A program made the translations under genes and the position numbers. The notes beneath the pieces were generated by a model, which saw only the letters and a program-made list of their open reading frames with translations, was not told the DNA's origin and searched no databases. Below are positions 53,356-62,779 of a DNA stretch of 64,000 nt, piece after piece. Source of the stretch: Erythrobacter sp. WG (GTDB lineage: Bacteria; Pseudomonadota; Alphaproteobacteria; Sphingomonadales; Sphingomonadaceae). Every line of letters starts with the position of its first letter. Positions within the stretch are counted from its first letter, which is position 1. The stretch is from the NCBI RefSeq assembly GCF_026586795.1, contig NZ_JAPFGY010000018.1, positions 1-64,000 of the forward strand, given 5' to 3'.

Positions 53356-56208
53356 ATGACCCACCGTTTTGCCGCTGCCAGCCTTTCGGCCATCGCCCTT
53401 GCGCTCGCCGCGCCCTTTGCGCCCGCCGCTGCGCAGACCAAGCCCGCCGCCGCGCCCGCCGGCCCGCAGGCCACCGCCGACCTGCCCTCGCTCGTCAAGC
53501 AGGTGCAGATCCCCTACGAGGAGTTCCAGCTCGCGAACGGCCTCACGGTGATCGTCCACGAGGATCGCAAGGCGCCGATCGTCGGCGTCGCCGTGTGGTA
53601 CAATGTCGGTTCGAAGGACGAGCCCGCCGGCAAGACCGGCTTTGCGCACCTCTTCGAGCACCTGATGTTCAACGGCTCGGAAAACGCGCCGCAGGACTAC
53701 TTCCAGTACCTCGCCGAGATCGGCGCGACCGATTACAACGGCACCACCAATTTCGACCGCACCAACTACTTCCAGACCGTCCCCCGCCCGGCGCTCGAGC
53801 GCGCGCTGTGGCTGGAGAGCGACCGCATGGGCTACCTGCTCGGCGCGATCACCCAGGAGAAGCTCGATAACCAGCGCGGGGTGGTGCAGAACGAGAAGCG
53901 CCAGGGCGACAACCAGCCCGGCGGCCTCGTGTTCTACGAGGTGCTGAAGCAGCTCTTCCCCGAAGGCCACCCCTATCGCCACAACGTGATCGGCTCGATG
54001 GCCGACCTCGACAGCGCCTCGCTCGAGGACGTGAAGACCTGGTTCCGCGACAAGTACGGCCCCAACAACGCGACCCTGGTGCTGGCCGGCGACATCTCGC
54101 CTGCCGAGGCGCGCCCGCTGGTCGAGAAGTATTTCGGCCCGATCGCGCGCGGGCCGGTGAACAATCCGGCGCAGGCCGCCGTGCCGACCCTCGCCGCCCC
54201 GGCGCGCACGATCATGAAGGACCAGGTCGCCGCGACCGTGGTGCAGAAGTACTGGCCGGTGCCCGGCATCACCGACAAGGACCGCACCGGCCTTGCGATG
54301 GGCGCAGAGATTCTCGGCGGTCTCGCCTCGAGCCGGCTCGACGAGATCCTGGTCCGCAACGAACAGCTCGCCGTGCAGGTCTCGGCCGGCACCTTCGACT
54401 TACAGCGCGTCGGCGCGGTGACGGTCACGGCGGTGCTGCGGCCGGGCGTCGATCAGGCGGTGCTCGAGAAGCGCCTCGACGAGGTGATCGCCGACTTCAT
54501 CGCCAAGGGCCCGACCGAGGACGAGGTGCGCCGCGCCGCGACCAGCAATGCCGCGCAGATCATTCGCGGGCTCGAACAGGTCGGCGGCTTCGGCGGCAAG
54601 GCCGTGGCGCTCGCGCAGGGCAAGGTGCTGGCGGGCGACACCGCCTTCTACGCCAAGGACCTCGATCGCCTCGCCAAAGTCACCCCGGCCGAGGTGCGCG
54701 ACACCATGGCGCGCTGGCTGAACCGCCCGGCCTTCACCCTCGTCCTCCAGCCGGGCGCGCGCGATGCGACCTACGAGGAGGCCGCCTCGGTCGCCAAGGC
54801 GGACGCCAACGCCTCGGCGCGCGATCGTTCGGCCGAAACGCTGACCGTGAGCGTCGAGCGGCCCAAGCCCGCCCTCGCAGGTGAGGCGAAGCTCGACTTC
54901 CCGACGCTCGAGCGCGCGACGCTCAAGAACGGGATGAAGGTCACCTATGCGCGCCGCACCGCGGTGCCGGCGACCTATGTGGCGATGAGCTTCAATGCCG
55001 GGTCCGCAGCCGATCCCGCGGACAAGGCCGGCCTCCAGTCGCTCGCCATGGGGCTGTTCGACGAAGGCACCGCGAAGCTGACCTCGCAAGCGATCGCCGA
55101 GGCAGGCGAGCGGCTAGGCTCCGATATCTCGGCCGCCGGCAGCGACGACCGTTCGACCTTCACCCTCTCGGCGCTGACGGCCAACCTCGCCCCCTCGCTC
55201 GACCTGCTGCGGCAGGTGATCCGCGAGCCGGCCTTCAACCCGGCCGATATCGAGCGGGTCCGCAACCAGACCCTCACCGGCATCCGCCAGTCGATGCGCT
55301 CGCCGCAGGGCATCGCCCAGCGCACCCTCACGCCCGAGGTCTTCGCCAACAGCCCCTATGGCGGGGTGAGCACGGTGAAGAGTGTCTCGGCGATCGCCCG
55401 CGATGACCTCGTCGCCTTCAAGGACCGCTGGATCCGCCCCGACAACGGCGAGGTCTTCGTCATTTCGGACAAGCCGCTTGCCGAAGTGGTCAAGTCGCTG
55501 AACGCCGCTTTCGGCGACTGGAAGGCACCCGCCGCGCCCAAGGGCACCAAGCAGTTCGCCGCGACGGGCGCGACGAAGGGCAACCGCATCATCCTCGTCA
55601 ACCGGCCCAACTCGCCGCAGAGCGTGATCGTCGGGGCGCAGATCACCCCGCTCAAGGCCGGCGAAGATGCCTTCATCGCCTTCAACAGCGCCAACAACTC
55701 GCTGGGCGGCAACTTCCTCTCGCGGCTCAATATGAACCTGCGCGAGACCAAGGGCTGGAGCTATGGCGTGCGCGGCGGCACCTCGGCGCGCGAGAATGCG
55801 GTGCTCTACAACGTCTCGGCCCCCGTGCAGGCCGACCGCACCGGAGAATCGCTCGCCGAGATGATCCGCGAGACCAAGGAGTTCCTGACCGTCAAGGGCG
55901 TGACGCCCGAGGAGCTCGAGCGCAACATCGCCTCGGAGGTCGGCGCGCTGCCGGGCCGGTTCGAGACCTCGCCGGCGGTGCTTGGCGCGATGCAGAGCAA
56001 TGCGCTGTTCGGCCGGCCGGACGATTATCAGGAGAAGCTCGCCGGGATTTACGCCAAGCAGACCGCCGCCAGCCTCGACGCTGCAGCCCGCGCCGCGATC
56101 AATCCCGACAGCTTCGTCTGGGTGGTGGTCGGCGATGCCGCAAAGGTGCGCGCCCAGCTCGAACCGCTCGGCCTGCCGATCGAGCAGCGCGAGATGGAGA
56201 GCGAGTGA
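53356..56208 (+). CDS. M16-family zinc peptidase (pitrilysin type), two-lobed
   Basis: Exported insulinase/pitrilysin-like protease of 950 residues with a signal peptide ending AAAQTK. The N-terminal lobe is active-type: inverted zinc motif H98-LFE-H102 (GFAHLFEHLMFNG) with the downstream Glu region QNEKRQGDNQPGG. The second lobe begins near residue 515 (FPTLERATLKNGMKVTYARR) and lacks an HxxEH, the usual inactive-partner layout when both lobes are in one chain. Probably degrades peptides in the periplasm. It follows the acylase by 45 bp on the same strand and may share its transcript. Confidence 0.92.
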   Translation: MTHRFAAASLSAIALALAAPFAPAAAQTKPAAAPAGPQATADLPSLVKQVQIPYEEFQLANGLTVIVHEDRKAPIVGVAVWYNVGSKDEPAGKTGFAHLFEHLMFNGSENAPQDYFQYLAEIGATDYNGTTNFDRTNYFQTVPRPALERALWLESDRMGYLLGAITQEKLDNQRGVVQNEKRQGDNQPGGLVFYEVLKQLFPEGHPYRHNVIGSMADLDSASLEDVKTWFRDKYGPNNATLVLAGDISPAEARPLVEKYFGPIARGPVNNPAQAAVPTLAAPARTIMKDQVAATVVQKYWPVPGITDKDRTGLAMGAEILGGLASSRLDEILVRNEQLAVQVSAGTFDLQRVGAVTVTAVLRPGVDQAVLEKRLDEVIADFIAKGPTEDEVRRAATSNAAQIIRGLEQVGGFGGKAVALAQGKVLAGDTAFYAKDLDRLAKVTPAEVRDTMARWLNRPAFTLVLQPGARDATYEEAASVAKADANASARDRSAETLTVSVERPKPALAGEAKLDFPTLERATLKNGMKVTYARRTAVPATYVAMSFNAGSAADPADKAGLQSLAMGLFDEGTAKLTSQAIAEAGERLGSDISAAGSDDRSTFTLSALTANLAPSLDLLRQVIREPAFNPADIERVRNQTLTGIRQSMRSPQGIAQRTLTPEVFANSPYGGVSTVKSVSAIARDDLVAFKDRWIRPDNGEVFVISDKPLAEVVKSLNAAFGDWKAPAAPKGTKQFAATGATKGNRIILVNRPNSPQSVIVGAQITPLKAGEDAFIAFNSANNSLGGNFLSRLNMNLRETKGWSYGVRGGTSARENAVLYNVSAPVQADRTGESLAEMIRETKEFLTVKGVTPEELERNIASEVGALPGRFETSPAVLGAMQSNALFGRPDDYQEKLAGIYAKQTAASLDAAARAAINPDSFVWVVVGDAAKVRAQLEPLGLPIEQREMESE

Positions 56209-56328
56209 TCATCGCCATGTGGGCGCGCTTGAACCGGATTCCGGTTGAAGCGCGCTGACAGCGGTGTAAATAGCGCCAACCAAGTGCCGGGTCGCCGGAG
56301 GCCTGCACGTAACCCAAGGGAGTTGGAT

Positions 56329-56628
56329 ATGTCCGTTGCAGGTACCTACAAGACCACCGTCAAGAGCCCGATGGGCGACCAGACCGGCACGCTCAAGGTC
56401 GTGCCCGATGGCGACAGCTTCACCGGCTCGATGGTCGGCAGCCTCGGCTCGATGGACATCACCGACGGCAAGGTCGAAGGCAACACCATCAAGTGGCAGA
56501 TGAACATGGTCGTGCCGATGCCGATGACGCTCGATTGCGAAGCGACCATCGACGGCGACACGCTGACCGGCTCGGTCAACGCGGGCGCGTTTGGCGCAAT
56601 GCCGCTGTCGGGTACCCGCGAGGCCTGA
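56329..56628 (+). CDS. Small conserved hypothetical protein
   Basis: Ninety-nine-residue soluble protein made of repeating beta-hairpin patterns (AGTYKTTVKSPMGDQTGTLKVVPDGDSFTGSMVGSLGSMDI, then TIDGDTLTGSVNAGAFG). No signal peptide. Similar short proteins are common in sphingomonads; function unknown. A GGGAG site precedes the ATG, and a strong terminator follows. Confidence 0.8.
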   Translation: MSVAGTYKTTVKSPMGDQTGTLKVVPDGDSFTGSMVGSLGSMDITDGKVEGNTIKWQMNMVVPMPMTLDCEATIDGDTLTGSVNAGAFGAMPLSGTREA

Positions 56629-56650
56629 TCGGCTCTCCCTGAGAGGCACG

Positions 56651-56685
56651 AAAAGCCGCCGGAGTTCGTGCTCCGGCGGCTTTTT
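56651..56685 (+). terminator. Rho-independent terminator
   Basis: AAAAGCCGCCGGAG-TTCGTG-CTCCGGCGGC followed by TTTTT, 22 bp after the small hypothetical gene. Confidence 0.9.
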
Positions 56686-56774
56686 CGCGCGCTGCACCGG
56701 GCGGCCGGATTGCCTGCGTTCAGCATTGTCCTGTATCACTCAGGCGAGTTCGCCACCGGGGGAGACGACCCGCC

Positions 56775-57209
56775 ATGAAGACCACTATCGCCGCCGCCAG
56801 CACCGCAACCCTCTTGCTCGGAGCCTGCGTTACCGTGCCTGCAAGCCACCCCCTGACCGGTTCGCAGTGGCAGCTTGTGTCGATCGACGCCTCGGGCAGC
56901 ACCACCGCCCTCAACCCGGAACAGCAGGCGCGCCACACGCTGGCTTTCGGCGAGGAGGGCGCGGCGCAGGTGAAGCTCGACTGCAACCGGGGCCGCACCA
57001 CCTGGATCGCAGGCCAGCCGCGCGACGGGGCGAGCACGATCACTTTCGGCCCCGTCGCGAGCACCCGGATGATATGCCCGGAGCCCAGCTTCGGCAACCA
57101 GCTGGCGAGCGCGCTGGGCTTGGCGCAACGCTTCAGCCGCTCATCGGATGGCCGCAAACTGGTGATCGAGGCGCCGGACGCGCGCCTCACCTTCGTTAAC
57201 GTGGACTAG
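56775..57209 (+). CDS. META-domain lipoprotein (HslJ-like)
   Basis: Predicted 144-residue lipoprotein with lipobox TLLLGACV (Cys near residue 17) and a META-like domain: LTGSQWQLVSIDAS, CNRGRTTWIAGQ, then a Cys-containing region near ICPEPSFGNQLASAL. META/HslJ proteins are linked to stress or motility in other bacteria, but function is unclear. It ends 7 bp before the convergent acs stop. Confidence 0.82.
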   Translation: MKTTIAAASTATLLLGACVTVPASHPLTGSQWQLVSIDASGSTTALNPEQQARHTLAFGEEGAAQVKLDCNRGRTTWIAGQPRDGASTITFGPVASTRMICPEPSFGNQLASALGLAQRFSRSSDGRKLVIEAPDARLTFVNVD

Positions 57210-57216
57210 GGCGCGC

Positions 57217-59148
57217 TCAGCGGTTCGCGCGCCCCTCGATCAGCCGATCGACCAGCGAGGGATCGGCGAGGGTCGAGGTGTCGCCCAATGATCCGAAGTC
57301 GTTCTCGGCGATCTTCCTGAGGATGCGGCGCATGATCTTGCCCGAGCGGGTCTTGGGCAGGCCATCCGTGAAGTGGATCACATCCGGCGTGGCGATCGGG
57401 CCGATCTCCTTCCTGACGTGCGCCTTCAGCTCCGCGAGCAGCGCGTCGGTGCCCTGCTCGCCGGCGTTGAGCGTGACGTAGCAGTAGATGCCCTGCCCCT
57501 TGAGATCGTGCGGATAGCCGACCACCGCGGCCTCGGCGACCTTGGGGTGCAGCACCAGCGCGCTCTCGACCTCGGCCGTCCCCATGCGGTGGCCCGAGAC
57601 GTTGATGACGTCGTCGACCCGGCCGGTGATCCAGTAGTAGCCGTCCTCGTCGCGCTTGCAGCCGTCGCCGGTGAAGTACTTGCCGGCATAGGTGGAGAAG
57701 TAGGTCTGCACGAAGCGGTCGTGATCGCCGTAGACGGTGCGGGCCTGGCCGGGCCAGCTGTGGGTGATGCACAGGTTCCCCTCGGTCGCGCCTTCCAGCA
57801 CAGCGCCTTCGTTATCAACCAGTTGCGGGCGGATACCGAAGAACGGCAGGCCTGCGCTCCCCGGCTTCATGTCGTGCGCGCCGGGGAGCGTGGTGATCAT
57901 GCAGCCGCCGGTTTCGGTCTGCCACCAGGTGTCGATGATCGGGCAGCGGCCTTCGCCCACCACGTCGAAATACCAACGCCAGGCCTCAGGATTGATCGGC
58001 TCGCCGACGCTGCCCAGCAGCCGCAGCGAAGCGCGGCTGCGGCTCGTAACGTGCTGATCGCCTTCGCGCATCAGGGCGCGGATCGCGGTGGGGGCTGTGT
58101 AGATGATGCTGACCTGGTGCTTGTCGACCACGTCCCAGAAGCGCCCGTGATCGGGGTAATTGGGCACGCCTTCGAACACCACCGCGGTCGCCGCGTTGAT
58201 GAGCGGGCCGTAGACCACATAGGAATGCCCGGTCACCCAGCCGATATCAGCGGTGCACCAGAACACCTCACCCGGCTGATAATCAAAGATATAATGGAAG
58301 GTCGTCGCGGTCCACACGCCGTAGCCGCCGGTGGTGTGGAGGACGCCCTTGGGCTTGCCCGTGGAGCCGGAGGTGTAGAGGATGAACAGCGGGTCCTCCG
58401 CGGCCATCACCTCGCAGGGGCAATCGGCGTCGTGCGCGACATCCTCGAACCAATGGTCGCGGCCCTCGCGCATCGCGACCTCGCCGCCGGTGTGGCGGAC
58501 CACCAGCACGGCCTCGACGTTGGTTTCGTGCACCGCAAGATCCAACGCGGCATCGACATTGGCCTTCAGGGGCACGTGCCTGCCGCCGCGCAGCCCCTCG
58601 TCGGCGGTGACGACGAAGCGGCTGCCGCAGTCCTCGATCCGCCCGGCGAGCGCTTCGGGGGAGAAGCCGCCGAACACCACCGAATGGACCGCGCCCAGCC
58701 GTGCGCAGGCGAGCATCGCGACCACGCCTTCGAGGATCATCGGCAAGTAGATCGTCACCCGGTCTCCCTTGGAAACACCCAGCGATTTCATCGCGTTGGC
58801 CATCCGCACCACCTCGCGGTGGAGCTCGGCATAGGTGAGGCTGCGCGCCGGGGCGGCGGGATCGTCGGCCTCGAAGATCAGCGCCGTGCGGTCGGCGTGG
58901 TCAGCCAGATGCCGGTCGACCGCGTTGTGGCACAGGTTGAGCTGGCCGTCCTCGAACCAGCGGATCGCCACCGGACCGTAGGACCAGTCGCCCCCCACGC
59001 TCGGAAAGCGCGACCAATCCAACCGCCGCGCTTGGTCGAGCCAGAAGGCGCCGGGCTCCTCCACCGACTGGCGGTACATCTGCGCGTACTGTTCGGGCGT
59101 GCAGTGGGTGGGGGTGTGCGCCTCGGGTCTTTCGACGGCGTGGATCAT
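57217..59148 (-). CDS. acs: Acetyl-CoA synthetase (acetate-CoA ligase)
   Basis: AMP-forming enzyme activating acetate to acetyl-CoA. The 643-residue product shows [24 protein letters not shown] (P-loop), [34 protein letters not shown], and [21 protein letters not shown]. The C-terminal [19 protein letters not shown] carries the Lys normally regulated by acetylation. ATG at 59148 chosen; the frame is open further upstream but lacks family sequence. Its 5' end faces the parS at 59233. Confidence 0.96.
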   Translation of the reverse strand: MIHAVERPEAHTPTHCTPEQYAQMYRQSVEEPGAFWLDQARRLDWSRFPSVGGDWSYGPVAIRWFEDGQLNLCHNAVDRHLADHADRTALIFEADDPAAPARSLTYAELHREVVRMANAMKSLGVSKGDRVTIYLPMILEGVVAMLACARLGAVHSVVFGGFSPEALAGRIEDCGSRFVVTADEGLRGGRHVPLKANVDAALDLAVHETNVEAVLVVRHTGGEVAMREGRDHWFEDVAHDADCPCEVMAAEDPLFILYTSGSTGKPKGVLHTTGGYGVWTATTFHYIFDYQPGEVFWCTADIGWVTGHSYVVYGPLINAATAVVFEGVPNYPDHGRFWDVVDKHQVSIIYTAPTAIRALMREGDQHVTSRSRASLRLLGSVGEPINPEAWRWYFDVVGEGRCPIIDTWWQTETGGCMITTLPGAHDMKPGSAGLPFFGIRPQLVDNEGAVLEGATEGNLCITHSWPGQARTVYGDHDRFVQTYFSTYAGKYFTGDGCKRDEDGYYWITGRVDDVINVSGHRMGTAEVESALVLHPKVAEAAVVGYPHDLKGQGIYCYVTLNAGEQGTDALLAELKAHVRKEIGPIATPDVIHFTDGLPKTRSGKIMRRILRKIAENDFGSLGDTSTLADPSLVDRLIEGRANR

Positions 59149-59232
59149 CTCGACTCTCCCTTTTTTCAGGCCCCTTCTAGCGCAGGCTATCAGGGGTGCG
59201 CTTTGGGACAAAGGTCTTATGCCGCGCCGATA

Positions 59233-59248
59233 TGTTTCACGTGAAACA
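59233..59248. other. parS: parS-type ParB-binding site (second copy)
   Basis: Same 16 bp as at 33954, TGTTTCACGTGAAACA, here within an 18-bp perfect palindrome (ATG...CAT, 59232-59249). It is 84 bp upstream of the acs ATG. A G-rich array follows 19 bp to the right. Confidence 0.88.
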
Positions 59249-59267
59249 TCGGTTCTGCGCACCCCCT

Positions 59268-59324
59268 GGGGCGGGTCTGAGGGGGGTCTGGAGGGGGTCT
59301 GGAGGAGGGCAAAGGGGGGTCTGG
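59268..59324 (+). repeat. GGGGGTCTGGA tandem array beside parS
   Basis: Plus-strand G-runs of 4, 3, 6, 5, 3 and 6 separated by C, TCTGA, TCTGGA, TCTGGAGGA and CAAA. The first four runs fit a canonical G-quadruplex. The unit GGGGGTCTGGA matches the array beside the other parS, in the same parS-then-G-strand order but on the opposite genome strand. Confidence 0.75.
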
Positions 59325-59361
59325 CGCCACCTTTGCGCCGGCAAGCATCCCCCTGACGCAA

Positions 59362-59398
59362 AGCGCCCCGCCGGCCGCGACCGGGCCGGCGGGGCGCT
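59362..59398 (-). terminator. Strong hairpin terminator after the OmpW gene
   Basis: AGCGCCCCGCCGGCC and its complement form a perfect 15-bp stem with loop GCGACCG; on the minus strand it runs into TTTGCG. It sits 14 bp past the OmpW stop. Confidence 0.7.
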
Positions 59399-59412
59399 GC
59401 CGCGCACAAGGC

Positions 59413-60093
59413 TCAGAAGCGGTAGCTGAGCCCGGCGCTGATCAGCCACGGATCGAGCTTGTGCTCGGTCTCGATCGCCAGCGTGTTGCCGGCGAACCAG
59501 CGCGCGGTGGTGCCGATGAAGTAGCGCTTCACGTCGACGCTGAGGCCCAGCCCCTTGTCGCCGATCGGCACGTCCAGCCCGGCCTGGAGCGCCGCGCCGA
59601 CCTCGTTCGAAAGGGTCGTGCGCGTCACCCCCAGCGGGAGCGTCGCCGCGCCCGGATCGTCGGCGACCCACAGGAACAGCGCGGGCCCCGCACCGACATA
59701 GGGCTTCACGCCGCCCAGATCGAAGTGATACTTCACCGTCACCGTGGCCGGGATCAGCTTGGCATCGGCGACCAGTTCCGCCCCAGCCGGCACGCCCGCC
59801 GTCGCATCGACATCGTGCTGGGTGATCCCGGCGATGGTCTCGATCGAGACATTGTTCGACACGAAATACTCGATCGCGATCGTCGGCGTCACATTGTCGT
59901 TCGCCTTCGTCTGGGTCGTCGCCGGCAGGCGCGGCAGGTTGACGTTGATCGCCTCGATCTTGCCGTCAGGCGCCACATAGGTGCCGAGCAGCTTCACCTG
60001 CACGTGGCCCGCCCGGTCGGGCGCGTCCTGGGCGAGCGCAGGGGTCGCGGCCAGCGCCATCGCGGCGCCGCCGAGCATCAGTATCGTCTTCAT
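59413..60093 (-). CDS. OmpW-family outer-membrane protein
   Basis: Eight-stranded beta-barrel porin-like protein, 226 residues. Signal peptide to ATPALAQD; mature part has OmpW hallmarks VKLLGTYVAPDGKIEAIN, TPTIAIEYFVSNNVSIETIAGITQHDV, PATVTVKYHFDLGGVKPYVGAGPALFLW, and ends LDPWLISAGLSYRF with terminal Phe. OmpW proteins take part in small hydrophobic molecule passage. A perfect FNR-type box lies 96 bp upstream, shared with the divergent Crp/Fnr gene, so oxygen control is plausible. Confidence 0.9.
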   Translation of the reverse strand: MKTILMLGGAAMALAATPALAQDAPDRAGHVQVKLLGTYVAPDGKIEAINVNLPRLPATTQTKANDNVTPTIAIEYFVSNNVSIETIAGITQHDVDATAGVPAGAELVADAKLIPATVTVKYHFDLGGVKPYVGAGPALFLWVADDPGAATLPLGVTRTTLSNEVGAALQAGLDVPIGDKGLGLSVDVKRYFIGTTARWFAGNTLAIETEHKLDPWLISAGLSYRF

Positions 60094-60188
60094 TGTCCCG
60101 TCCTCTTCACGCAGCAGTGGCCGCCAACCGGCCCAGGGTTCTTGCTGCCTGTGACGGGGCGGATAACCGCGGATCGCCGGGCGCCTCA

Positions 60189-60202
60189 TTGATCGGGATC
60201 AA
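60189..60202. promoter_or_regulatory. FNR/FixK box between OmpW and Crp/Fnr genes
   Basis: TTGATCGGGATCAA, a perfect TTGAT-N4-ATCAA site, 39 bp upstream of the regulator ATG and 96 bp upstream of the OmpW ATG. Confidence 0.8.
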
Positions 60203-60240
60203 AGACCTTTGGCCGCGCGTCGACCATTCCCGGCTACATC

Positions 60241-61014
60241 ATGGCGACGCTCAGTCCCTCCACTCCCGGCACCGGGCCCGCGATCTCGCTCGCGGCGTTC
60301 CGCGCCGCGCTGCCGCCGGGCACCGGCGAGGGCGCGGTCGCGGACCGGCTCTGCGCGATCGGAACGGGCCTGCACCGCGAACGCGGAGAGGAGCTTCCGC
60401 CCGACCGCCACGAGGACCGGCTGGTATGGATCGCGAGCGGATCGGCCAAGCTTGTTGCGCCGCACGCCGCGGCCGCCGGCACGGCGGCGCCGCCGGGCGG
60501 GCAGGTGCTCGCCTTCCACTTCGCGGGCGATCTCGTCTCGGTGCTGCGCTGGAGCGAGACCGAGGCGTGGGGCGGGCTGCGCCTCGTCGCGCTGACCCCG
60601 TGCGATCTCGTGATCTTTCCGGCCGACCGCTTTCTCGATGCAGCGCAAGCCGATCCGGTGGTGCTGCGTTCGGTGCTGACGCGCAGCCTTCAGGCCGTCC
60701 ACCGCACGCAGACCCGGATGATGCAGATCGGGCACAAGTCGGCAGCTGCGCGGATCGCCGATTTCCTCGTCTCGATGGCCGAGCGGCTGGCCGGGCAGAC
60801 CGAGGGTCCCTGCACCTTCGCCCTGCCGATGAGCCGCCGCGACATCGGCGACTCGCTGGGCCTCACCATCGAAACCGTCAGCCGCCAGCTTACCGAACTG
60901 CGCGAGGCGGGGCTGGTGACGACCGAGGGGCGTTCGGGCGTGGCGCTGTCGGATGTCGGCGCGCTCGCCCGGATCGCGGGGCGCGGCGCCAGGGAAGAGC
61001 CCGGCAAAATCTGA
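60241..61014 (+). CDS. Crp/Fnr-family transcriptional regulator (FixK/FnrL-like)
   Basis: Regulator of 257 residues with an N-terminal cyclic-nucleotide-binding-like domain ([27 protein letters not shown]) and a C-terminal winged helix. The recognition helix [13 protein letters not shown] has the E-x2-S-R contacts typical of FNR/FixK proteins reading TTGAT-N4-ATCAA. It has only three cysteines (38, ~121, ~189) and lacks the N-terminal Cys cluster of true FNR, so direct iron-sulfur O2 sensing seems unlikely. It lies just upstream of the cbb3 operon and is its probable activator. Confidence 0.88.
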   Translation: MATLSPSTPGTGPAISLAAFRAALPPGTGEGAVADRLCAIGTGLHRERGEELPPDRHEDRLVWIASGSAKLVAPHAAAAGTAAPPGGQVLAFHFAGDLVSVLRWSETEAWGGLRLVALTPCDLVIFPADRFLDAAQADPVVLRSVLTRSLQAVHRTQTRMMQIGHKSAAARIADFLVSMAERLAGQTEGPCTFALPMSRRDIGDSLGLTIETVSRQLTELREAGLVTTEGRSGVALSDVGALARIAGRGAREEPGKI

Positions 61015-61021
61015 CGCGAAT

Positions 61022-61035
61022 TTGATTTCGGTCAA
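61022..61035. promoter_or_regulatory. FNR/FixK-type box upstream of ccoN
   Basis: TTGATTTCGGTCAA, matching TTGAT-N4-ATCAA except one base. It is 55 bp before the ccoN ATG. Confidence 0.7.
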
Positions 61036-61090
61036 ACACACGGGGTCTAGCGGCGCGATAGAATGGGCGCCGACGGAAGGGAAAAACATC

Positions 61091-62755
61091 ATGGAAACAG
61101 TCGTCAGGCGGCTGGGAGTGTGGGCGTTCGTCCTCATCGCCAGCATCGCCGCCATCGCGCTCACGCCCGACGCGGGCTTTGCCATCCACATGGGGATCGT
61201 CGGCCTCGTCGCGGTCATCCTGATCGTGGCGACGCTTACCACCTATGACCCGGTGGCGCGCGCCCAGAGCCTGTTCCGGATGCCGCCGGGGCCGTCGCGC
61301 TACGATGACGACGTGATCCGCTGGGGCGTGATCGCGACGATGTTCTGGGGCGTGGTCGGGCTTCTGGTCGGCGTGTTCATCGCCGCGCAGCTCGCCTGGC
61401 CGTGGCTGAACCTCGAACCCTACTTGAACTTCGGCCGCATCCGCCCGCTGCACACCAGCGCGGTGATCTTCGCCTTCGGCGGCAATGCGCTGCTGTGCAC
61501 CAGCTTCTATGTGGTCCAGCGCACCTGCCGCACCACGCTGGCGCTGCCGGGCGTCGCGCGCTTCGTGTTCTGGGGCTACCAGCTGTTCATCGTGCTCGCC
61601 GCGACCGGCTACGTGCTCGGCATCGGCCAAGGCAAGGAATATGCCGAGCCCGAATGGTATGTCGACCTGTGGCTGACGATCGTGTGGCTCGCCTATGCCG
61701 CGGTCTTCGTCGGCACGATCCTGAAGCGCCACGAGCCGCACATCTACGTCGCCAACTGGTTCTTCCTCGCCTTCATCCTGACGATCGCGATGCTCCACGT
61801 GGTGAACAACCTCGCCATGCCGGTGAGCCTGCTGGGCGCCAAAAGCTATTCCGCCTTCTCGGGCGTGCAGGATGCGCTGACCCAGTGGTGGTACGGCCAT
61901 AACGCGGTGGGCTTCTTCCTCACCGCCGGCTTCCTCGCGATGATGTATTACTTCGTCCCCAAGCAGGCCGGGCGGCCGGTCTATTCCTACCGCCTGTCGA
62001 TCATCCACTTCTGGTCGCTGATCTTCCTCTACATTTGGGCGGGCCCGCACCACCTGCACTACACCGCGCTCCCCGACTGGGCGCAGACGCTGGGCATGGT
62101 GTTTTCGGTGATGCTGTGGATGCCCAGCTGGGGCGGGATGATCAACGGGCTGATGACCCTGAACGGCGCGTGGGACAAGGTGCGCACCGATCCGATCATC
62201 CGCATGATGGTCCTCGCGCTCGCCTTCTACGGGATGAGCACCTTCGAAGGGCCGATGCTGTCGATCAAGGCGGTGAACTCGCTCTCGCACTACACCGACT
62301 GGACCATCGGCCACGTGCACTCGGGCGCGCTGGGGTGGAACGGGATGATCACCTTCGCCTGCGTCTACTACCTGACGCCGCGCCTGTGGAACCGCGAGCG
62401 GCTCTACAGCTTGCGGATGATCAACTGGCACTTCTGGCTCGCGACGCTGGGGATCGTCTTCTACGCCTCCTCGATGTGGGTGGCGGGGATCACTCAGGGG
62501 CTGATGTGGCGCGAATACGGCGCGGACGGCTACCTGGTGAACAGCTTCGTCGACACCGTCGCCGCGCTCCACCCGATGTATGCGCTGCGCATGGTGGGGG
62601 GCCTCATGTACCTCACAGGCGCGCTCGTCATGGCCTGGAACATCGCCATGACCATCGCCGGTGCCTTACGCGAGGAAGCCCCGATGGGCGACACCCCGCA
62701 CCAGCCGCAAGCCGACCGCCCGATCTTCCAGCCCTCCCCCGAGCCCGCCGAATAG
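61091..62755 (+). CDS. ccoN: cbb3-type cytochrome c oxidase subunit I
   Basis: Catalytic heme-copper subunit of the high-affinity terminal oxidase. The 554-residue chain has about 12 membrane helices. Family motifs: [55 protein letters not shown] (copper-ligand His), [27 protein letters not shown], and [15 protein letters not shown] (heme His). ATG at 61091 follows AAGGGAAAAAC; the open frame extends back into the regulator gene. First gene of ccoNOQP. Confidence 0.96.
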   Translation: METVVRRLGVWAFVLIASIAAIALTPDAGFAIHMGIVGLVAVILIVATLTTYDPVARAQSLFRMPPGPSRYDDDVIRWGVIATMFWGVVGLLVGVFIAAQLAWPWLNLEPYLNFGRIRPLHTSAVIFAFGGNALLCTSFYVVQRTCRTTLALPGVARFVFWGYQLFIVLAATGYVLGIGQGKEYAEPEWYVDLWLTIVWLAYAAVFVGTILKRHEPHIYVANWFFLAFILTIAMLHVVNNLAMPVSLLGAKSYSAFSGVQDALTQWWYGHNAVGFFLTAGFLAMMYYFVPKQAGRPVYSYRLSIIHFWSLIFLYIWAGPHHLHYTALPDWAQTLGMVFSVMLWMPSWGGMINGLMTLNGAWDKVRTDPIIRMMVLALAFYGMSTFEGPMLSIKAVNSLSHYTDWTIGHVHSGALGWNGMITFACVYYLTPRLWNRERLYSLRMINWHFWLATLGIVFYASSMWVAGITQGLMWREYGADGYLVNSFVDTVAALHPMYALRMVGGLMYLTGALVMAWNIAMTIAGALREEAPMGDTPHQPQADRPIFQPSPEPAE

Positions 62756-62779
62756 GCGCCGGCCGCAAGGACACCCATC

